Positions 57,361-64,000 of a DNA stretch of 64,000 bases are shown piece after piece. The stretch lies in NCBI GenBank assembly GCA_029262195.1, contig JAJCZX010000038.1, positions 1 to 64,000 on the forward strand, read 5' to 3'. The notes beneath the pieces are model-generated. The model made no database searches. It was not told the DNA's origin and was given only the letters and a program-made list of their open reading frames with translations. Origin of the DNA: Gemmatimonadota bacterium. Lineage in GTDB: Bacteria; Gemmatimonadota; Gemmatimonadetes; Gemmatimonadales; GWC2-71-9. Within the stretch, counting starts at the first letter, position 1. Every line of letters starts with the position of its first letter. The position numbers and the translations under genes were made by a program.

Positions 57361-58298
57361 ACTGCATTATTCTTTGCCCCGGACAGGGCTCCCAGAGGGT
57401 CGGCATGGGCCGCGATCTCGCAGCGGCTTTCCCGGAAGCGAGAGCAGTGTTTGAAGAAGTTGATGACGCCCTCGGGGTTTCTCTCTCTAAGATCATGTGG
57501 GAAGGTCCCGATAGGGCCCTTACCCTGACCCACAACGCCCAACCTGCCATCCTTGCCCATTCCCTTGCAATCCACGCTATTGTCGGAGACATGCTTTCTC
57601 CCAAGATCGGAGCGGGCCACTCTCTCGGTGAATACAGCGCCTACGCCATCGCCGGTGCGATCTCAATCGGCGATGCTGCGAAGTTGGTTCGTCGACGCGG
57701 TGAGTTGATGCTTGACGCCGGCGGAAAACGGGAAGGCACAATGTCTGCCGTGGTGGGACTTGATACAAGTGAAGTTGAACGTTGCTGTCGCGAAGCGTGC
57801 TCAGGTGACGAGGAAATTGTGGTTGCCGCCAATATCAACTCGCCCGATCAGACGGTCATTTCTGGAGACCCGGTTGCCGTCGAACGTGCAGGGGTGCTTT
57901 GTAAAGGAGCCAACGCCAAAAGGGTCATTCCTTTGAAAGTGAGCGGTGCGTTCCATTCCCCGTTGATGGCCCCCGCCCGAGAGGGCCTTCGGAAAGAACT
58001 TGCCGGCGTAAAGATGGCTGATCCCGCCTTTCCCATTATTGCCAACGCGACTGCCAAACCGGTTTCGGATGCCAGTCAGGCCAGGGAACTCCTTTCCGAG
58101 CAACTGACATCTCCGGTGCGCTGGGTTGATAGCATGTTCCGGGCCACCGAAGACACTGACGACGGTACTGTTTTCCTGGAGGTCGGTCCAGGTACCGTGC
58201 TCGCAGGACTCATGCGAAAAATAGTCAAAGGCCGGAGAGCGGTTAGCCTTGGAGGTGCCGAAGAGGTTGGCGCCTTTTTGGAGCAACGGAAATCATGA
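57354..58298 (+). CDS. fabD: malonyl-CoA:ACP transacylase
   Basis: 'LCPGQGSQRVGMGRDL', 'GAGHSLGEYSAYAIAGAIS', 'VSGAFHSPLMAPA'. Confidence 0.97.
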   Translation: MVDCIILCPGQGSQRVGMGRDLAAAFPEARAVFEEVDDALGVSLSKIMWEGPDRALTLTHNAQPAILAHSLAIHAIVGDMLSPKIGAGHSLGEYSAYAIAGAISIGDAAKLVRRRGELMLDAGGKREGTMSAVVGLDTSEVERCCREACSGDEEIVVAANINSPDQTVISGDPVAVERAGVLCKGANAKRVIPLKVSGAFHSPLMAPAREGLRKELAGVKMADPAFPIIANATAKPVSDASQARELLSEQLTSPVRWVDSMFRATEDTDDGTVFLEVGPGTVLAGLMRKIVKGRRAVSLGGAEEVGAFLEQRKS

Positions 58299-59029
58299 TT
58301 GACCTTTCCGGCAAAGTCGCATTGGTCACAGGGGCATCCCGGGGCATCGGGAAATCCATCGCAGCAGAATTTTCTCGCTGCGGAGCCAGGGTTGCGCTCG
58401 TCGCGCGGAACAGGGAAGCTCTCGAGGCCGTGGCAGCAGAATTGGCTGGAGACACCGCAATATTCTCGGCAGACGTGTCGGACAACGAAGCCATAGCTAA
58501 CCTGATCAAGGACGTGGAGACTGCGCTGGGCCCTATCGATATCCTCGTAAACAACGCGGGGATTACGAAAGACGGCTTGCTAATTCGCATGTCAGAAGAC
58601 GATTGGGATTCCGTTCAGGCTGTTAATTTGAAAGCAGCCTTTACCCTGACGAAAGCGGTAACGCGCGGAATGATGAAACGCCGCAACGGACGGATTATCA
58701 ATATCACAAGTGTGGTTGGTTTAACCGGCAACGGCGGACAAAGCAACTACGCAGCTTCAAAAGCCGGCCTGATCGGTTTCACCAAATCCATAGCCAAAGA
58801 ACTCGGCTCTCGAAACATACTGGTGAATGCCATTGCTCCCGGTTTTATTGAAACAGATATGACGGCAGACCTTCCGGCAGACACAAAGGAAGCACTGCTA
58901 TCGCAGATAGCGCTAGGAAGGCTCGGTGCGGGTGACGATATTGCCAACGCCGCAGCATTTCTCGCATCCGACCTCGCCGGCTACATGACCGGACAGGTCA
59001 TGGTAGTCGACGGCGGCATGGTAATGTGA
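58295..59029 (+). CDS. fabG: 3-oxoacyl-ACP reductase
   Basis: '[31 protein letters not shown]', '[20 protein letters not shown]', '[20 protein letters not shown]'. Confidence 0.97.
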   Translation: MIDLSGKVALVTGASRGIGKSIAAEFSRCGARVALVARNREALEAVAAELAGDTAIFSADVSDNEAIANLIKDVETALGPIDILVNNAGITKDGLLIRMSEDDWDSVQAVNLKAAFTLTKAVTRGMMKRRNGRIINITSVVGLTGNGGQSNYAASKAGLIGFTKSIAKELGSRNILVNAIAPGFIETDMTADLPADTKEALLSQIALGRLGAGDDIANAAAFLASDLAGYMTGQVMVVDGGMVM

Positions 59030-59057
59030 AAACCTTCAACCCACAATTGAGGAAAGC

Positions 59058-59306
59058 ATGAGCGATATCGAACAAAAAGTGAAAGAGATCATCGCAGAGG
59101 AGTTGGGAGTCGAAATGGAAAAGCTGTCCGATACAGCGAGTTTCATGGAAGACCTGGGCGCTGACAGTCTCGACACCGTTGAGCTGGTCATGGCCTTCGA
59201 AAAGGAATTCGACATCGAAATCCCCGATGAAGAAGCGGAAAAACTGCGCACCGTGGGCGATGCAATGACCTTCCTGCGCAACAAACAAGATGAGATGGGT
59301 GGGTAA
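59058..59306 (+). CDS. acpP: acyl carrier protein
   Basis: '[54 protein letters not shown]'. Confidence 0.98.
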   Translation: MSDIEQKVKEIIAEELGVEMEKLSDTASFMEDLGADSLDTVELVMAFEKEFDIEIPDEEAEKLRTVGDAMTFLRNKQDEMGG

Positions 59307-59308
59307 AG

Positions 59309-60547
59309 TTGAGACGGGTAGCAATAACGGGAATGGGAGTCGTCTCCCCCCTGGGACTCAACGAAACTGAGACCTGGGAGGGACTGCTCACCGGTAGGTC
59401 GGGAGCGGCGCCAATCACACAGTTCGACGCTTCTGAATACCCGGTCCGGTTCGCGTGCGAAGTCAAAGACTTTGACGTTTCCCAGTACATGGAAAAGAAA
59501 GAAGCACGGAGAAGCGACAGGTTTGTTCACCTCGCCATGGCTGCATCCGAACAGGCCATTCAAGACGCAGGCCTCGGGGACGGTTTGCCGGATCCTGAAA
59601 AGGCCGGCGTGATCATCGGCAGCGGCATCGGAGGTATTGCCACGTTCGAGGATCAGGTGAAAACATGGCTTACCAAAGGCCCCGGTCGAGTATCGCCTTT
59701 CTTTGTTCCTATGTTCATACCTGATATCGCGGCGGGATTGATTTCAATCCGCTACGGTGCCAAGGGCCCGAACTATTGCACCGTATCAGCGTGTGCATCA
59801 TCGACGCACTCCATTGGCGAGGCTTACCGTCTCGTCCAAACGGGGGTGGCCGACATTATGATCGCCGGTGGGACCGAAGCCGCAATCACGCCGATGACGG
59901 TTGCGGGCTTCGCTAACATGAAGGCGCTTTCTGTCCGAAACGATGAACCTGAAAAAGCATCCAGGCCTTTCGATAAAGGTCGGGATGGTTTCGTACTCGG
60001 CGAAGGTTCCGGTATGGTTGTTATCGAGGCCCTTGACCATGCTCTGGAGCGGGGCGCTCGCATCAGGGCCGAGGTTGCCGGGTATGGGCTCACAGGTGAC
60101 GCTCACCACATCACTTCTCCGGCTCCTGGCGGTGAGGGAGCAATCCGGTCGATGAAAATGGCCATCGGTGGTTCCGGATTGGAGCTCAATGATTTTGGAT
60201 ACATCAATACCCACGGTACTTCGACACCCCACGGGGACGTTGCCGAGTGCAATGCTGTACGATCGGTTTTCGGAGACCACGTTGACGATATGATCGTCGG
60301 CTCCACCAAGTCTATGACCGGTCACCTTCTGGGTGGGGCCGGGGGACTTGAAGCTGCCATTTGTATGATGGTGCTGGAGAACGGGGTAATTCCTCCAACA
60401 ATCAACCAGGACGATCCTGATCCAGATTGTCGCGTGAACTGCGCTCCGAATGTTAAGGTTTCACGCGAAGTGGATGCCGCGTTGTCGAATTCGTTTGGAT
60501 TCGGTGGCCACAATGCCACTCTGGCTCTCAAGCGTTATACAGATTAG
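59309..60547 (+). CDS. fabF: 3-oxoacyl-ACP synthase II
   Basis: 'RRVAITGMGVVSPLG', 'CTVSACASSTHSIGEAYRLVQTGVADIMIAGGTEAAITPM', 'NTHGTSTPHGD', 'NSFGFGGHNATL'. Confidence 0.98.
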   Translation: MRRVAITGMGVVSPLGLNETETWEGLLTGRSGAAPITQFDASEYPVRFACEVKDFDVSQYMEKKEARRSDRFVHLAMAASEQAIQDAGLGDGLPDPEKAGVIIGSGIGGIATFEDQVKTWLTKGPGRVSPFFVPMFIPDIAAGLISIRYGAKGPNYCTVSACASSTHSIGEAYRLVQTGVADIMIAGGTEAAITPMTVAGFANMKALSVRNDEPEKASRPFDKGRDGFVLGEGSGMVVIEALDHALERGARIRAEVAGYGLTGDAHHITSPAPGGEGAIRSMKMAIGGSGLELNDFGYINTHGTSTPHGDVAECNAVRSVFGDHVDDMIVGSTKSMTGHLLGGAGGLEAAICMMVLENGVIPPTINQDDPDPDCRVNCAPNVKVSREVDAALSNSFGFGGHNATLALKRYTD

Positions 60548-61693
60548 ATGGAGCGGATCACGCTCAGGGACTCAAAACTGGAGTCCGTTGCCGAAAAGGT
60601 GCTGAGCAACGAAAGGCTGAGCCTTGACGATGGCCTGGACCTTTTTAAGACCAATGACATTGTAGGGCTCGGGTCGCTGGCGGATTTTGCTAACCGGCGG
60701 ATCAACGGCGACCGCGTGTATTTTTCTTCTAACCAGCACCTTAATCCGACCAACGTCTGCATTCTGCGGAACGTCTGCGCATTTTGTTCTTTTGCGCGCA
60801 CGCCCAAAGAAGATGGCGCCTATACGCAGTCGCTAGAAGAGACTCTGGCTGAAGCCGAGACTGCGTCCGGCTCGCCGACACGGGAGTTTCACATCGTGGG
60901 GGGGTTGCACCCGAAACTCACCCTTTCCTACTACACCGACCTTATTACCGCTCTTAAAGAACACCACCCTGGGGTTCATGTAAAAGCTCTGACGGCGGTC
61001 GAAATAGCTCACCTGGCGAGGATCGAGAAGACATCTACAGTTGATGTTTTGACCCGTTTAAAGGCTGCCGGCCTGGACACGATGCCGGGCGGAGGCGCAG
61101 AGGTTTTCGGTACCGGTGTCCGCTCTACGATCGCGGAGAGGAAACTTGGCTCGGCCGAGTGGATTCGAGTCCACAAGGAAGCTCACGCTCTCGACATCAA
61201 CACCAATTGCACGATGCTGTACGGGCACGTTGAAACCCTTGAAGACCGCATGGAGCACCTGAACATGTTGCGGGAGCTTCAGGACGAATCGGGTGGGTTG
61301 TTGGCTTACATCCCGCTGGCCTTCCATCCAGACAACAACGACCTGGGCAGGGAACTGGGTCTGGAAGGGACCACGACCTCGGGGTTTGACGACCTCAAGA
61401 ACATCGCTGTCGGAAGGCTGTTCCTGGACAACGTTCCCCACGTTAAAACACACTGGCCCATGGTTACCCCGTTTCTTTCTCAGGTGGCGTTGCACTTTGG
61501 GTGCGACGACCTTGAGGGCACCGTCGTTTACGAAAGGGTCTATCACGACGCGGGAGCCCACACTCCGCTCGGCATGTCGTATGAAGGACTCATCGAATTT
61601 ATTCAGGCTGCCGGCAAAACACCGGTCGAACGTGACTCGCGCTACAACACAGTGAACGAGTTCGATTCAGACCTGACACCGGCCACGGTTTGA
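60548..61693 (+). CDS. mqnE: aminofutalosine synthase (radical SAM)
   Basis: 'NQHLNPTNVCILRNVCAFCSFARTPKEDGAYT', 'VGGLHPKLTLSYYTDLI', 'MPGGGAEVF'. Confidence 0.93.
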   Translation: MERITLRDSKLESVAEKVLSNERLSLDDGLDLFKTNDIVGLGSLADFANRRINGDRVYFSSNQHLNPTNVCILRNVCAFCSFARTPKEDGAYTQSLEETLAEAETASGSPTREFHIVGGLHPKLTLSYYTDLITALKEHHPGVHVKALTAVEIAHLARIEKTSTVDVLTRLKAAGLDTMPGGGAEVFGTGVRSTIAERKLGSAEWIRVHKEAHALDINTNCTMLYGHVETLEDRMEHLNMLRELQDESGGLLAYIPLAFHPDNNDLGRELGLEGTTTSGFDDLKNIAVGRLFLDNVPHVKTHWPMVTPFLSQVALHFGCDDLEGTVVYERVYHDAGAHTPLGMSYEGLIEFIQAAGKTPVERDSRYNTVNEFDSDLTPATV

Positions 61694-61695
61694 CC

Positions 61696-62517
61696 GTGAG
61701 AGTCGGTCGCATAGGGTACATAAATTGTTTCCCGGTTTACGGCGCCATCGACAGAGGGATTGTTGAGATCCCCGGCTCGCTCGTCACTGGCACTCCCTCA
61801 GAACTAAACGGGCTTCTTGCAGCGGGGGAATTGGGATTGTCAGTGATCTCCGCAGTTGAATATGCGCGAGACTCCTCTCGATACACCTTGCTACCCGACC
61901 TCGCGATTTCCAGCGATGGGCCCGTTCAATCGGTAAAACTCTTTTCCCGTGTACCAGCAAACAAACTTGAAGGCGGCACGATCCTGGTTTCGCAGTCATC
62001 GCGTACATCGGTCTTGCTCCTCGATCTGTTGCTGAAGGAAAAATGGAACGTCAGAGCCCATAGGGCTGAGGTCCGGGCCGAGGTAGAAGACCTGGAATCT
62101 CTGGCACGATTACCCCACGACGCTGTCCTTGTGATCGGCGATGCGGCGCTACACCTCGACGTGACTCACTCTTACAACCACTCGTACGATCTCAGTGCGG
62201 AGTGGAAGGATTGGACGGGTCTCCCGTTTGTATTCGCCGTGTGGGCTGCTCGTCGAGATGCAGATTCTACGGCGATTGGCACAATTCACCGTGGCCTGCT
62301 GGAATCTCGCGATTGGGGTTTGGATAACCTGGATACCCTTGCCGATGACGCGTCAAAAGCAACCGGGTTCGAACTAGAGATGTGTCACGACTACCTTTCC
62401 GGCCTTGATTATGCGTTGTCTCCTACGCACATAGAAGGTTTATCTACTTTCTTCACCAAACTTGAAGCAAACGGAGTCATTCCGTCTGGCACCCTGCAAT
62501 TCTTATCCGTGGCTTGA
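61696..62517 (+). CDS. mqnA: chorismate dehydratase
   Basis: 'RVGRIGYINCFPVYGAIDRG', 'GTPSELNGLLAAGELGLSVISAVEYARDSSRYTLLPDLAISSDGPVQSVKLFSRVP'. Confidence 0.95.
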   Translation: MRVGRIGYINCFPVYGAIDRGIVEIPGSLVTGTPSELNGLLAAGELGLSVISAVEYARDSSRYTLLPDLAISSDGPVQSVKLFSRVPANKLEGGTILVSQSSRTSVLLLDLLLKEKWNVRAHRAEVRAEVEDLESLARLPHDAVLVIGDAALHLDVTHSYNHSYDLSAEWKDWTGLPFVFAVWAARRDADSTAIGTIHRGLLESRDWGLDNLDTLADDASKATGFELEMCHDYLSGLDYALSPTHIEGLSTFFTKLEANGVIPSGTLQFLSVA

Positions 62518-62521
62518 ACAA

Positions 62522-63577
62522 ATGATCGACAGAAACAGCGCCGAATTCAAAGACTACCTCGACCTATATGAGAACGCGTCGCTGCTGGAGTTGGGCTCCA
62601 TGGCCGACGCCAAACGCATCGAACTCCATCCAGAAGACGTCGTTACCTACATCGTCGACAGAAATATCAACTACACCAACGTCTGCGTTGCGGATTGTAA
62701 ATTCTGTGCATTCTATCGCCGCCCCAAGGACAACGAAGGGTACGTCCTCTCTTTCGAAGAAATTGGAGCCAAGATCGAAGAAACGAAGGCCCTGGGTGGC
62801 GTGCAGATTTTGATCCAGGGTGGACACAACCCTTACATCCCCTTCGATTGGTACCTGGATCTCTTGAGATATATCAAGGAAAAACACCCCATCCACGTAC
62901 ACGGATTTTCTCCCTCCGAGGTGGATTTCTTTTCAACCCGCTTCCGCATTGCTACAGAAGATGTGATCAAGGCTCTGATGGACGCCGGTCTTGATTCCAT
63001 TCCTGGCGGGGGCGGGGAGATTCTAGTACAGGACGTGCGTGACCGCGTTGCCAAGAAGAAAGCCGGCGCTGACCGCTGGCTTGAGGTGATGGAGATTGCT
63101 CATAACCTCGGCATGAAGACATCGGTTACGATGATGTACGGGCTGGGGGAGTCCAATGCGGACCGGATAGAGCATTTGATGCGAGTCAGGGAGGTCCAGG
63201 CGCGGACCAACGGCTTCACCGCTTTTATCATGTGGCCGCTGCAGCCCGAGAATACCGAAATGGAAGGCATTGAACGTACCGACTCGGTTACCTACCTGAG
63301 GACAGTTGCCATTTCCAGATTAATCCTCGACAACGTTCCCAATATTCAGGCGTCATGGGTTACGATGGGACTGAAGATTGGACAGGTGTCACTCGGGTTT
63401 GGATGTAACGATTTTGGGTCTTTGATGATCGAAGAGAACGTTGTCTCGGCAGCAGGAACCACCCACGCCACAACAATCGAAGAGATCGAACGAACAATCC
63501 AGAACGCGGGCCTTACGCCGGCCCGCCGACATCAGGATTACTCCATGGTGGAGGCCGAAGCGGTAAAGGCCGGGTAA
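62522..63577 (+). CDS. mqnC: cyclic dehypoxanthinyl futalosine synthase (radical SAM)
   Basis: 'VTYIVDRNINYTNVCVADCKFCAFYRRPKDNEGYVLSFEEI', 'LIQGGHNPYIPFDWYLDLLRYIKEKHPIHVHGFSPSEV', 'IPGGGGEIL'. Confidence 0.95.
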   Translation: MIDRNSAEFKDYLDLYENASLLELGSMADAKRIELHPEDVVTYIVDRNINYTNVCVADCKFCAFYRRPKDNEGYVLSFEEIGAKIEETKALGGVQILIQGGHNPYIPFDWYLDLLRYIKEKHPIHVHGFSPSEVDFFSTRFRIATEDVIKALMDAGLDSIPGGGGEILVQDVRDRVAKKKAGADRWLEVMEIAHNLGMKTSVTMMYGLGESNADRIEHLMRVREVQARTNGFTAFIMWPLQPENTEMEGIERTDSVTYLRTVAISRLILDNVPNIQASWVTMGLKIGQVSLGFGCNDFGSLMIEENVVSAAGTTHATTIEEIERTIQNAGLTPARRHQDYSMVEAEAVKAG

Positions 63578-63581
63578 TTGG

Positions 63582-63665
63582 TTGTCCTTCAGGACAAATC
63601 CGACGCGATAGCGTCGGGCCGAACCGCCCCTTCAGGGGGGATAGTTGAAACGCACCCCTGGGTGC
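63582..63665. repeat. run of four adjacent short hairpins between mqnC and purE
   Basis: TTGTCCT-TC-AGGACAA (63582-63597); CCGACGC-GATA-GCGTCGG (63600-63617); CCCC-TTCA-GGGG (63627-63638); GCACCC-CT-GGGTGC (63652-63665). Confidence 0.7.
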
Positions 63666-63691
63666 CAGAACAAAAAACGGAGTTGTTTGAA

Positions 63692-64000
63692 ATGTCCGAT
63701 AAGCCAGTCCTCGTCGTGGTTGGATCTGAAAGTGACCGAGATCGTATTGCACCTGCGTTGGCAGTTCTAGACGAAGCAGCTGTTGGTTACGACTTCGAGG
63801 TTTCTTCGGCGCATCGCAATCCCGATCAAACTGCTGAACTAGCTCGAGGAGCTCGAGACAAAGGGTATCGCGTGATCATTGCCGGTGCTGGATTGGCAGC
63901 CGCGCTGCCCGGTGCTGTCGCATCTCTCACCGACCTTCCAGTCGTCGGCGTTCCTTTCGAAGTTGGAGCATTGAGAGGTGTTGATGCTTTGTACGCCATT
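63692..64000 (+). CDS. purE: PurE-family AIR carboxylase / N5-CAIR mutase (partial, runs off the window)
   Basis: Own translation: 'MSDKPVLVVVGSESDRDRIAPALAVLDEAAVGYDFEVSSAHRNPDQTAELARGARDKGYRVIIAGAGLAAALPGAVASLTDLPVVGVPFEVGALRGVDALYAI'. Confidence 0.88.
   Translation, partial: MSDKPVLVVVGSESDRDRIAPALAVLDEAAVGYDFEVSSAHRNPDQTAELARGARDKGYRVIIAGAGLAAALPGAVASLTDLPVVGVPFEVGALRGVDALYAI

Noticed and set aside
1-64000. CRISPR array, prophage or defence island
   Set aside because: No regularly spaced direct repeats, cas, phage structural or restriction-modification genes seen; only an IS110 scrap and one decayed TA locus.

Overview
Bacterial chromosomal window of about 64 kb, probably Gemmatimonadota-like. 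The affiliation is only inferred, from the futalosine menaquinone genes, 6-bladed beta-propeller lipoproteins and short 'ACYTW' lipoproteins. Positions 1-20 kb are an accessory-like mosaic: an IS110 remnant, a decayed toxin beside an intact XRE antitoxin, a MscS/DUF432/SLC12 ion-homeostasis block, methyltransferases, GNATs, small stand-alone enzymes and several pseudogene fragments. Positions 20.7-32.9 kb hold a catabolic island. The + strand carries a 3-hydroxyanthranilate dioxygenase, ACMSD, kynureninase, KMO, TDO and kynurenine formamidase. The - strand carries a GNAT, an N-succinylamino-acid racemase/OSBS-family enolase, an M20 amidohydrolase, an active-site-degenerate SDR, an aminomuconate-semialdehyde dehydrogenase and a RidA-type deaminase. 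Together they suggest a locus that could feed D-tryptophan, via N-succinyl D-to-L inversion, into the kynurenine meta-cleavage pathway; this is the most interesting hypothesis here. From about 36 to 64 kb there is an unbroken co-directional block: nuoA-N, phosphomannomutase, carbamate kinase, sucCD, an EIIA-CBS protein, ndk, DUF177-rpmF-fabH-fabD-fabG-acpP-fabF (plsX absent), mqnE-mqnA-mqnC and a 5' partial purE. No rRNA, CRISPR array or convincing tRNA was seen. All family calls are by eye from motifs; no searches were run.
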